A stretch of 14,261 bases of DNA from Bacteroidetes bacterium HGW-Bacteroidetes-12 (GTDB lineage Bacteria; Bacteroidota; Bacteroidia; Flavobacteriales_E; Vicingaceae): positions 1 to 14,261 of the forward strand of contig PHDR01000028.1 of the NCBI GenBank assembly GCA_002841035.1, given 5' to 3'. Shown in pieces: positions 1 to 6,719 of this stretch. A program made the position numbers and the translations under genes. Under the pieces are notes generated by a model that was not told the DNA's origin, made no database searches, and saw nothing but the letters and a program-made list of their open reading frames with translations. The first letter of the stretch is position 1; each line of letters starts with the position of its first letter.

Positions 1-2
1 TA

Positions 3-515
3 ACTACTAATAATTATATAGGAGTAACATTTGCAATAGGGAACTGGGATGGTAATTCAGCACAAAATAATGGAGAAAGAATAGAAGAATATCGGCAAAC
101 ATTTTATCAATATTCAATTACATATAATCATGTTTTTCGGCTAAACAATAAGTTTTTTTTAATTCCTGAATCTGCATTTACTTTTTTTAGCATAAATGAT
201 TTTAGTGCAAGCACAAAACCAACCTACCTGTTTGGAAAAAAAAATTATTTAGATAAGTTTGTAAGCCCGGGTGGTGAAATATATGGAACAAATTTTAATA
301 CTAAATTAAGATATAACATTTTAGAAAATTTTTTTGTAACAACCGCTTTAAATGTAGGACTTCTATATTACGACATTGGTGGCGAAACACACTTTTTAAC
401 AACATCCTTTGTTAATAACGAACCAATTACCAACACATTAATTTATGACAAAACACTAAATAAAATAACTTTTTCTAATCCTGAACTTTTTATAGGATTA
501 GGTGTTTCATTCTAA
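3..515 (+). CDS. Outer-membrane beta-barrel-like protein, C-terminal part (5' end outside the window)
   Basis: The frame is open from the window edge to the TAA at 513-515 and gives about 170 residues with no start codon visible. The protein alternates short hydrophobic and polar stretches, is rich in Tyr, Phe and Asn, and ends in GLGVSF, so its last residue is aromatic as in outer-membrane barrels. It is paralogous to the next gene: VGLLYYDIGGE near the end matches FGLLYYNLGDE there, and NPELFIGLGVSF matches NAELFFGIGIHF. Only 10 bases separate the two genes, so they are probably co-transcribed tandem duplicates. The barrel assignment is inferred from composition and the C-terminus. No enzyme or transport motif is visible and the substrate is unknown. 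Confidence 0.72.
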   Translation, partial: TTNNYIGVTFAIGNWDGNSAQNNGERIEEYRQTFYQYSITYNHVFRLNNKFFLIPESAFTFFSINDFSASTKPTYLFGKKNYLDKFVSPGGEIYGTNFNTKLRYNILENFFVTTALNVGLLYYDIGGETHFLTTSFVNNEPITNTLIYDKTLNKITFSNPELFIGLGVSF

Positions 516-525
516 AATTTAGTTT

Positions 526-1323
526 ATGAAAAAACATTTCAATAATAAGACATCAATAAATAAATGGATTACGCATCTTTTTTTTCCTTTAATGCTATGT
601 GTTCAAGCAATTGTTTTTGCTCAGGATACTACCGAAACACCTTCAACTAAAAAGTATGCTTTATTGTTTTCTTTGAGTAATAATGGTCAGATAAAAGATG
701 AAATAACTAACTTTTATGCAGCATTTAATATTTCATCAGAATTGAGTAGTGTGGAAAGTAATGCACTAACCTATAACTTATTTTATACCTATCAGTTAAA
801 TCTTAATTACAATATAGGATTAAAACTAGCTTATACCAAGCGATCAGAAACTACAACTATCGCAGAAATAATAGCTCAAAATGATGAAACTAAAATTAAT
901 CAAACTATTTTTGGAACTTCATTTTTTATTAGAAGAAAAATCAACTTACATCCTTATTTAATTCTGAATTCAGGTGTAGAAATTCCATTGTTTTTAGTTG
1001 GTAATTTTACTTCTAAATCAATAAATGATAACGATTTTTTTACCAAGCAAGAAACATTTAAAAAAGATGGAGGTATAGTTGTTGGTTTAAATAATATTAC
1101 TTCATTAACATTGCTTATATCAAAAACTTTCTCTTTTAACTTAAACGCTTCATTTGGGTTATTGTATTATAATTTAGGAGACGAATTAGAATTAAATTCT
1201 ATTACATTTAATAAATCAACTAATGAAGTTCAGAATGTTCAACAAAAAGAAGATAAAAAAAAGCTAAAAAAAATAGAATTAAGTAATGCTGAACTATTTT
1301 TTGGAATAGGAATACACTTTTAA
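526..1323 (+). CDS. Outer-membrane beta-barrel-like protein, tandem paralogue of the preceding gene
   Basis: This 265-residue protein begins with a long signal peptide: basic MKKHFNNK, a hydrophobic core around residues 16-30, and a likely cleavage after VFAQ at about residue 33. The mature part has many short beta-prone segments (for example LNLNYNIGLKLAY, FSFNLNASFGLLYYNL) separated by polar loops, and it ends in FFGIGIHF with a terminal Phe. This is consistent with an 8-to-12-strand outer-membrane barrel. A Lys-rich loop lies near residues 241-250. The closest relative visible here is the truncated gene just upstream. A short relic of a different gene's C-terminus begins 6 bases past the stop, in another frame. 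The exact function is not recognisable. Confidence 0.78.
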   Translation: MKKHFNNKTSINKWITHLFFPLMLCVQAIVFAQDTTETPSTKKYALLFSLSNNGQIKDEITNFYAAFNISSELSSVESNALTYNLFYTYQLNLNYNIGLKLAYTKRSETTTIAEIIAQNDETKINQTIFGTSFFIRRKINLHPYLILNSGVEIPLFLVGNFTSKSINDNDFFTKQETFKKDGGIVVGLNNITSLTLLISKTFSFNLNASFGLLYYNLGDELELNSITFNKSTNEVQNVQQKEDKKKLKKIELSNAELFFGIGIHF

Positions 1324-1328
1324 TTTTT

Positions 1329-1379
1329 CACATCATTACCATCAACAAACGTATGGAGCAGTTAGAAACGGAAAAATAA
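1329..1379 (+). pseudogene. Relic of a coiled-coil C-terminal tail, out of frame after the barrel gene
   Basis: Read from 1329 in frame 3, this stretch gives HIITINKRMEQLETEK and a TAA at 1377-1379. The sequence matches the end of the open frame at 2819-3013 (YIIELNKRMELLEAKK, then stop). At DNA level, 1343-1380 matches 2977-3014 at 33 of 38 positions without gaps, counted by eye, with the first 17 identical. No start codon or upstream coding continuity exists, because the preceding gene stops at 1323 in a different frame. I read it as the last remaining piece of a lost gene copy. Confidence 0.68.
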
Positions 1380-1382
1380 GTT

Positions 1383-1439
1383 AAAAAGTTCATAAAGTAG
1401 AAAGTCATAAAGTCAAAAGTTTATAAAATTAAAAGTTAG
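1383..1439. repeat. AT-rich short repeat cluster (AAAGTTCATAAAGT type)
   Basis: Units of the form AAAGT(T)CATAAAGT followed by (A/C)AAAAGTT are repeated two to three times here. The 14-mer AAAGTTCATAAAGT at 1385-1398 recurs exactly at 5721-5734, downstream of the phospholipase gene. The two clusters therefore sit on either side of the rearranged array. The cluster lies in the 172-base gap before the next gene, which holds nothing else recognisable apart from the tail relic. Confidence 0.55.
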
Positions 1440-1495
1440 TTTTTTGCACATTATTTCACCATTTATTCAACATTTAACATTTCTTAAATTAATTC

Positions 1496-2008
1496 ATGAA
1501 AAAACTCCTTGCTATACTACTCCTTTTTGTTGTTGTGCAGCCTGCGGTAGGGCAGAGTGATAGCATTAACATTAAACCTGCTTTTAAGAATCAGGTGGAT
1601 TTGGAGGTAGAACCATTAGGTGTGGGATTTTCATATAGAAAAAGAATTAATTCTTCGCTTTTTTTATCTGGAAGTGTTGGTGGAGGGGCAAAAATAAATT
1701 TTATTAATGATATTTATTCGAGTAATGTTATTGCAGAATTATTTTATTCAAGCACATACTTTACATACTCTCTAAAAAAAATACAATTAATGATGGGTGT
1801 TAAATATGCAGTATTAATGCATGGAGATATTGAATTTGCTGATTTTTATGGAGTAGAAATGGGTGCATACATTGATATAAAATATCTACTTATAGGAATT
1901 AAGCCATTTCTTGGTATTTCACAAGATAAAAAAGGTACTGATAGAAATTCACATTTTATATATGGTAGTTCTTTGATTTCAATTAAAATCCCAATAATAA
2001 AATGGTAA
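1496..2008 (+). CDS. Secreted beta-barrel-like protein A (first of three MKKLLAI-leader paralogues)
   Basis: This 170-residue protein has a clear signal peptide (MKKLLAILLLF core, cleavage after about residue 20, AVGQ/SD). The mature part starts with NQVDLEVEPLGVGFSYRKR, which parallels NQIDLDVQFLGVEGVYKRK in the gene at 2271. It then shows alternating strands, a GGG turn, and a C-terminus of SSLISIKIPIIKW. The same ending, SSLIILRIPLKKW, closes the gene at 3050. The size and aromatic terminus suggest a small outer-membrane barrel. It is followed after 15 bases by a truncated relative of the phospholipase gene, the same arrangement as at 3050-5711. The function is unknown; a barrel partner for the secreted enzyme is only a guess from gene order. 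Confidence 0.78.
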   Translation: MKKLLAILLLFVVVQPAVGQSDSINIKPAFKNQVDLEVEPLGVGFSYRKRINSSLFLSGSVGGGAKINFINDIYSSNVIAELFYSSTYFTYSLKKIQLMMGVKYAVLMHGDIEFADFYGVEMGAYIDIKYLLIGIKPFLGISQDKKGTDRNSHFIYGSSLISIKIPIIKW

Positions 2009-2023
2009 CTAAAATCTAATAAA

Positions 2024-2266
2024 ATGAAAAAAATTATACTCTTATTTCTTTTTACTTTAATTAATTGTACTACTTGGGCTGTAAAAGTAAAATTTACAGC
2101 CGCAAACATGTCCACTAATGTGGCAGAAGGCACCATAAGTATTTTCACTTCTTTTAAATTATTTCCTGACGATTTTGAAAATATAGATTCGTTAAATGCT
2201 ATTGACTTTGTTGATTTTCCTTTTGTAAGTTATAACGATAGTAATAAATTAAATTTTATCCACTAA
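2024..2266 (+). pseudogene. Truncated N-terminal copy of the phospholipase gene (80 codons)
   Basis: The reading frame encodes a signal peptide (MKKIILLFLFTLINC) and then VKFTAANMSTNVAEGTIS, SFKLFPDDF and ENIDSLNAIDFVDF. These line up with FIFQVGETSVNVADGSNG, SFALFPDTL and NDIDSLDVEFVASL at residues 23-70 of the 685-residue protein at 3654. Similarity stops at about residue 55 here, and the frame ends after a low-complexity stretch (SNKLNFIH). The catalytic domain and sorting domain are entirely missing. The spacer before it (TAACTAAAA, then ATG) also matches the spacer before 3654. It might still be translated as a short secreted peptide, but a decayed duplicate is the better reading. Confidence 0.7.
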
Positions 2267-2270
2267 AAAA

Positions 2271-2819
2271 ATGAAAAAACTCCTTGCTATAGTCCTCCTT
2301 TTTGCTGCTGTGCTGCCTGTGGTGGGGCAAATGGATAGTGTTATGGTAAAGAAAAAAAATGCTTCTAAAAACCAAATAGATTTGGATGTTCAATTTTTAG
2401 GTGTCGAGGGAGTATATAAAAGGAAATTTTTAAATAAATTATATATAGGCTACAGTTTTGGAGGAGGCTTATTGCTTAGAGGAAATGGGGAAGAAACTTT
2501 TTTTGATAGAATAAAACATAAATTATTTTTTGATTATCAATTATCTGATAAAATTCATATTTATCAAGGATTAACATATTCTTCTATATTTATATCTTCT
2601 TCAGACGATAATTCTGGGGTTGCTGTTGGAATAGAGACAGGTATATTCTATAAACTTCATAAAATAGAAATAGGAATTGAACCTTCTTTTATGTTTTTTA
2701 ATGAAGGAGACTGGCGATTTTTTAAGGAGAAAATAAATAATTATGAATTCAGAGGGGTAATAACATCCTTGATTATATTAAAGATACCGATTACGTTTTT
2801 GAACCAACTTATCAATTAA
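2271..2819 (+). CDS. Secreted beta-barrel-like protein B, 3' end altered by a recombination junction
   Basis: This 182-residue protein has the shared leader (MKKLLAIVLLFAAVLPVVGQ) and starts 4 bases after the phospholipase relic. The body begins NQIDLDVQFLGVEGVYKRK and contains FGGGLLLRG and alternating strands typical of a small barrel. Its paralogues end in KIPIIKW or RIPLKKW and stop. This protein instead reads KIPI and then TFLNQLIN, because from about 2786 the DNA matches another gene's tail in a different frame. The normal aromatic C-terminus is therefore lost and replaced by eight residues of out-of-frame sequence, which could impair barrel assembly. Its TAA overlaps the ATG at 2819 by one base. 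Confidence 0.72.
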   Translation: MKKLLAIVLLFAAVLPVVGQMDSVMVKKKNASKNQIDLDVQFLGVEGVYKRKFLNKLYIGYSFGGGLLLRGNGEETFFDRIKHKLFFDYQLSDKIHIYQGLTYSSIFISSSDDNSGVAVGIETGIFYKLHKIEIGIEPSFMFFNEGDWRFFKEKINNYEFRGVITSLIILKIPITFLNQLIN

Positions 2820-3013
2820 TGTCCATCGGTCAATTGGAAAACTATGTAACCGCAAACAAACACTTGCCCAATATGCCCACAGCCGAACAAGTAGAAAAAG
2901 AAGGTGCTGATTTAGGAGAGATTAACCGTGTGTTAGTTGAAAAAGTAGAGGAACTTACTCTCTATATTATTGAACTCAACAAACGTATGGAGCTGTTGGA
3001 AGCAAAAAAATAA
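2786..3013 (+). pseudogene. C-terminal tail fragment of a surface or tail-fibre-like protein (DYVFE...NKHLP...EELTLY type)
   Basis: An open frame with an ATG at 2819 gives 64 residues, but the homologous region starts further upstream at about 2786, reading TDYVFEPTYQLMSIGQLENY. It continues with NKHLPNMPTAEQVEKEG, LGEINRVLVEKVEELTLYI and the coiled-coil end ELNKRMELLEAKK. From memory, this layout is the common C-terminus of large Bacteroidetes surface proteins often annotated as tail-fibre or S74-like. Here the large N-terminal part is missing and the fragment overlaps the 3' end of the barrel gene in another frame. The ATG at 2819 corresponds to an internal Met of the family, so I treat it as a gene fragment. 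It could still be expressed as a 64-residue coiled-coil peptide. Confidence 0.68.
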
Positions 3014-3049
3014 GTAAGGCAATAGCACGAATTTTATTACACCAAAAAA

Positions 3050-3637
3050 ATGAAAAACCTCCTATTTATACTCCTCCTTTTTGCTGCTGTGCTGCCTGTG
3101 GTGGGGCAGAGTGATAAACACTCTCCTACCCAAAGTTATTTACAAACTAAAGACCCCTCATACACACCTAAAACACCTAAAAATGAGTTTAGTTGCGATT
3201 TTGAATTAATACTTTCTTCTAATTTAACTTATAAAAGAAAAATTTCTGATAAAATAAAAATTGGAGTAACTGGTAAACTTGTAGGGTTTGCTGTGGGAAT
3301 ATTGCTATCTAATAATACCAAGTATGATGGACAAAGTAAATTTGATGGAGCATTAGATCTGATAAATTTTGGCTTAATTATGGATTATAAAGTAACCAAT
3401 AGATTTTATATAGAATTATCCCCACAAATAGCTGGCTTTGTTGAGGGTAGTTCAGCTACTTTTGAGATAACATTTACAATGATAGGATTAAAAAGTGGAG
3501 TGTTTGTGGCGTTTAATCGTTTTGACTTAGGGTGGACGTTGTTAGTGGGGTATATGTCTGATGGTGATAATTTCTCAAACGGTTTATCTCTCTACAGCTC
3601 TTTAATCATCCTTCGAATTCCTCTCAAAAAATGGTAA
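3050..3637 (+). CDS. Secreted beta-barrel-like protein C, upstream partner of the phospholipase
   Basis: This 195-residue protein starts MKNLLFILLLFAAVLPVVGQ. Its first 60 bases match the leader of the gene at 2271 at 54 of 60 positions, counted by eye. A Thr/Pro/Ser-rich linker (SPTQSYLQTKDPSYTPKTPK, about residues 25-44) follows the leader and is absent in the two paralogues. Beta-prone segments come next (LTYKRKISDKIKIGVTGKL, FGLIMDYKVTNRFYIELSP, VGYMSDG), with a terminal SSLIILRIPLKKW. The gene is preceded by the tail fragment and followed after 16 bases by the full-length phospholipase, so the two are probably co-transcribed. A role in holding, exporting or protecting against the enzyme is speculation. 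Confidence 0.78.
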   Translation: MKNLLFILLLFAAVLPVVGQSDKHSPTQSYLQTKDPSYTPKTPKNEFSCDFELILSSNLTYKRKISDKIKIGVTGKLVGFAVGILLSNNTKYDGQSKFDGALDLINFGLIMDYKVTNRFYIELSPQIAGFVEGSSATFEITFTMIGLKSGVFVAFNRFDLGWTLLVGYMSDGDNFSNGLSLYSSLIILRIPLKKW

Positions 3638-3653
3638 CTAAAAACTAAATAGT

Positions 3654-5711
3654 ATGAAACAAATACTTACACTCGTATTGGTAGCCTCAACTTGGCTGCT
3701 ATACGCACAACAAACCGCTTTTATTTTTCAAGTGGGAGAAACTTCTGTTAATGTGGCAGATGGTAGTAATGGCATCACGCTTTCTTTTGCACTTTTTCCT
3801 GATACCTTAAATTTTGAAGAAAACGATATTGATTCGTTGGATGTAGAATTTGTTGCTTCGCTAGATTACCACAACATCGCTTCCGTAAAAATAGAGCAAG
3901 CCATGTTAAGTGCTTCTGACCAACCTTCTTTTCAACGTATTGCCTCTGTGACAACTAACGATACTAATTTTACGGCAAGCAGTCAACACATAGAAAACAT
4001 ATTGCAAGGAGCAACGTATGTGTTTCGGCTAACCATAGAAACCAAGCAAGGGCAAACGGTAATACTTTCTAATAGAAGTACCACAGTCGATTTAGGTAAT
4101 ATAGACATGTATTGTGCTAAATTGAACAATACGTACCGAAAAGCGTGTCATAATTGTTTTCAACAAGATGTGATACCAATGTACGCTGGAGGATTAAAAG
4201 GAGCGTTAGATTATACAAGGGTAATAGAGTTGGATATTTACAGTTCAAAAGTATTAGGTGGAAACAATGATGCTGGTATTTGGAATGTTAGACACGGACC
4301 AAAATTACAAAACAATAAAAATAATTGTGGAGGCGGCAACCGTAATTTTAACATTTGCTTGCAAGATGTATTGGACTGGCACAACGAACCTTTACACGAA
4401 GGACACGACCCCATTACTATTTTTATTGATTTGAAAGAAGGACAACCTGGAGGTCAAGGTTTTTGGAGACCTGGACACAACCCCATAGATTTAGACCAAC
4501 TATTAATTTCTACCTTTGGTGCAGCAAACATTTATACGCCTAAAGATTTTGCAGGAAGTCAGCCGCATTTACAAGCGAATGCCATCTTTAACAACTGGCC
4601 CAGTTTAGGCGATTTAAAAAACAAATTTATTTTTGTGTTAACTGGAAAAGAGGCCAACATAAACGAATACATTCAAGAAGTAGGTTTAAACGGAATTGCT
4701 TTTGTTTCTATTACAGCAACAAGTAAAAACGAAGCTCAAAATTTATCAGGTATTAATGGTGCTGTAAAACCATTGATTACCTATTACAATATTAGAGGGC
4801 AAAACCTCCCTCCTACTAATAGTCTTGACCAATTAAACATAGCCCAAGATGTTGCTTTTCCTAACAATTTATTTTCGAGGGTAACTACTACGCAAGTACT
4901 TCCAAATAGTTTTTGTTTTCCCATTCCTTGCTTTGGTGGTATTTTTAGCGGCTTACTAAAACCCGATGATTTTACCAATGCCAATTACCGTAAAACCATT
5001 CAATTTCAGGTAAATTACCCAGCACCACGCAATATAGGGAAAAACTTTAGTCATTGGCATAATGGCACCTTTTTTCCAGAAAATGGTATTTTTTATGTAC
5101 CTGCCATAGCCCCAAATTCTTCGCCCACAGTGCATTTATTTAACAACCATATTTTTTCATCTAATGCCAACGTAACCCAAGCAACAATCAACAACATTGC
5201 AACAGGGCAACTCATCGTAGAACCTAGCACCCATTACCGCATGATAGCAGGTAATAGCATAGATTTGCAACCCGGTGTGGATATAAAACAAGGTTCAGAT
5301 GTAGATATTCGCATAGACGATTGCCGCTACACCGATTACACCCAACGCCAAAACACCCAAAAAGGCGAGCAACTTACCCAAGAAGAAATAGACAAAATAA
5401 TGCACCAATTAAGCAAAGAACTCTATGGCTACCAACCCGAAAGCGAAAAAGAAGTAGTTAATTTAGCCGTTTTCCCTAACCCCACCAACAACATCATAAA
5501 CATTAGCTACACCAATTTTTTAATAGCCCCAAGCACCTTTACGCTTTTTGATATAACAGGGCGAGTAGTAAAAACAAAACAATATACCCCACAAAACGAA
5601 GGCAAACAACAATTTAGCCTCACCATTAACGAGCTTAACGAAGGCACTTATTTTTATACCCTACAAGTTGGCGAGCAAAATTATAATGGTAAATTAATTA
5701 AAATGGAGTAA
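3654..5711 (+). CDS. Ca2+-dependent phosphoinositide phospholipase C-like enzyme with T9SS C-terminal sorting domain
   Basis: The 685-residue protein has a signal peptide (residues 1-19, cut near YAQ/Q). A beta-sandwich-like N-terminal region (about 20-145) is also found truncated at 2024. A PI-PLC X-type catalytic region covers about 150-400. Visible motifs are KACHNCF (His166 and Asn167, matching the THNSY/F catalytic motif), ELDIY (Glu192, Asp194, expected Ca2+ ligands), WNVRHGP (His214, second catalytic His), CLQDVLDWHN, and HDPITIFIDLKEG (251-263). Residues about 605-685 form a type A T9SS sorting domain (VFPNPTNNIINI, FDITGRVV, LNEGTYFYTLQVG, KLIKME). It should cleave phosphoinositide-like or other phosphodiester head groups at the cell surface or outside. 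The family call rests on motifs read by eye, and the substrate is uncertain. Confidence 0.72.
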   Translation: MKQILTLVLVASTWLLYAQQTAFIFQVGETSVNVADGSNGITLSFALFPDTLNFEENDIDSLDVEFVASLDYHNIASVKIEQAMLSASDQPSFQRIASVTTNDTNFTASSQHIENILQGATYVFRLTIETKQGQTVILSNRSTTVDLGNIDMYCAKLNNTYRKACHNCFQQDVIPMYAGGLKGALDYTRVIELDIYSSKVLGGNNDAGIWNVRHGPKLQNNKNNCGGGNRNFNICLQDVLDWHNEPLHEGHDPITIFIDLKEGQPGGQGFWRPGHNPIDLDQLLISTFGAANIYTPKDFAGSQPHLQANAIFNNWPSLGDLKNKFIFVLTGKEANINEYIQEVGLNGIAFVSITATSKNEAQNLSGINGAVKPLITYYNIRGQNLPPTNSLDQLNIAQDVAFPNNLFSRVTTTQVLPNSFCFPIPCFGGIFSGLLKPDDFTNANYRKTIQFQVNYPAPRNIGKNFSHWHNGTFFPENGIFYVPAIAPNSSPTVHLFNNHIFSSNANVTQATINNIATGQLIVEPSTHYRMIAGNSIDLQPGVDIKQGSDVDIRIDDCRYTDYTQRQNTQKGEQLTQEEIDKIMHQLSKELYGYQPESEKEVVNLAVFPNPTNNIINISYTNFLIAPSTFTLFDITGRVVKTKQYTPQNEGKQQFSLTINELNEGTYFYTLQVGEQNYNGKLIKME

Positions 5712-5718
5712 GGGAGGC

Positions 5719-5760
5719 GGAAAGTTCATAAAGTTAAAAGTTTGTAAAGTCAAAAAATTG
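5719..5760. repeat. Second AT-rich AAAGTTCATAAAGT repeat cluster
   Basis: The 14-mer at 5721-5734 is identical to 1385-1398 and is followed by TAAAAGTTTGTAAAGTCAAAA, close to the continuation of the first cluster. It lies 10 bases after the phospholipase stop codon, so the pair of clusters brackets the interval containing the three leader-sharing genes. Such AT-rich intergenic repeats may be common elsewhere in the genome, so the bracketing could be chance. Confidence 0.5.
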
Positions 5761-5837
5761 TGAACTAAAAAAATAAAAAAACGTTGTTATACCAATTGTA
5801 TTATTAATTTAATAAGTGCTACTAAAATTAGATTGGT

Positions 5838-5845
5838 TAGCTTTG
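5838..5845 (+). promoter_or_regulatory. Bacteroidetes -7 promoter box upstream of the prohibitin gene
   Basis: TAGCTTTG matches the Bacteroidetes primary sigma consensus TAnnTTTG exactly. It lies 31 bases before the ATG at 5877, which would give a leader of about 25 bases. No convincing TTTG -33 element is visible 17-23 bases upstream, so this is a moderate call. Confidence 0.45.
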
Positions 5846-5876
5846 CAAAAAATATTAACCAACTAAACTAAAACAA

Positions 5877-6719
5877 ATGGCAGAATATCAACAAATGGAC
5901 ATGCCCGAATTTCCGGCAAATGGCAAACGAATCATAATGAGTGTAATAATTGGAATTTTCGTATTAATTTTTTTATGGAAAAGTTCTGTAACTATTGGAG
6001 CTGGTGAGGCTGGTGTGTTATTCAAAACTTTTAGTAATGGAGTAGAAACAGAACGCACTTATGGAGAAGGATTTCATATCATTGCTCCTTGGAATAAAAT
6101 GATAACAATGGAAGTTCGTCAGCAACAAGTAATGGAGAAAATGGCGGTCTTATCATCAAACGGATTGGAAATTTCTGTAGATGTTTCCGTGTGGCACCAA
6201 CCTGAATTTGTGAAATTACCTTCATTGTACCAAGAAAAAGGAATTGATTATGTAGAAAGAGTTGTTCGTCCAGCTATCCGTTCGGCAACAAGAAGCGTAA
6301 TTGGTAGATATACTCCTGAAGAAATTTACTCTTCAAAAAGAGATGTAATTCAACACGAAATTAACATCGAAACAAGAAAAATATTAGACAAACAATACGT
6401 GCAATTAAACGATGTGTTGGTTAGAGATATTATGTTGCCTCCAACCATTAAAACGGCTATTGAAAGTAAATTAAAACAAGAGCAAGAATCGTTGGAATAT
6501 GAATTTAAGTTGCAAAAAGCTCAAAAAGAAGCTGAAAAAGTAAAAATTGAAGCGGAAGGAAAAGCAAAAGCCAATCAAATTTTAAGTGCTTCTTTAACCG
6601 ATAAAATTTTGCAAGAAAAAGGAATTGAAGCTACATTAGAATTAGCAAAATCACCAAACACCAAAGTTGTGGTTGTTGGAGGGAAAGATGGGTTACCACT
6701 AATTTTAGGGAATAACTAA
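5877..6719 (+). CDS. Prohibitin/SPFH-domain membrane protein
   Basis: The 280-residue protein has one N-terminal membrane segment (about residues 18-35), followed by the SPFH/band-7 core. Visible motifs are VTIGAGEAGVLFKTF, YGEGFHIIAPW, LSSNGLEISVDVSVW, RPAIRSATRSVIGRYTPEEIYS and LNDVLVRDIMLPPTIKTAIESKL. A charged coiled coil (about 195-235, QEQESLEYEFKLQKAQKEAEK) and AEGKAKANQ come next, in the order typical of prohibitins. Members form ring-like oligomers on the inner membrane and often modulate membrane proteases such as FtsH; that partner is known for the family and not shown here. The ATG at 5877 has a -7 box 31 bases upstream. The gene appears to be monocistronic and marks the switch from accessory to conserved genes. 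Confidence 0.92.
   Translation: MAEYQQMDMPEFPANGKRIIMSVIIGIFVLIFLWKSSVTIGAGEAGVLFKTFSNGVETERTYGEGFHIIAPWNKMITMEVRQQQVMEKMAVLSSNGLEISVDVSVWHQPEFVKLPSLYQEKGIDYVERVVRPAIRSATRSVIGRYTPEEIYSSKRDVIQHEINIETRKILDKQYVQLNDVLVRDIMLPPTIKTAIESKLKQEQESLEYEFKLQKAQKEAEKVKIEAEGKAKANQILSASLTDKILQEKGIEATLELAKSPNTKVVVVGGKDGLPLILGNN

Noticed and set aside
1846..2148. Minus-strand open frame of 100 codons
   Set aside because: It overlaps the 3' end of barrel gene A and the phospholipase remnant, both of which have paralogues in this window. It has no recognisable motif.
4125..4160. Loss of the first catalytic His in the phospholipase (LNNTY read as a mutated HNTY)
   Set aside because: Shifting the alignment a few residues places KACHNCF on the THNS(Y/F) motif with His166 and Asn167 present, which fits the family spacing to ELDIY better.
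4784..4984. Minus-strand open frame of 66 codons
   Set aside because: It lies inside the phospholipase gene and has no signal, domain or paralogue.
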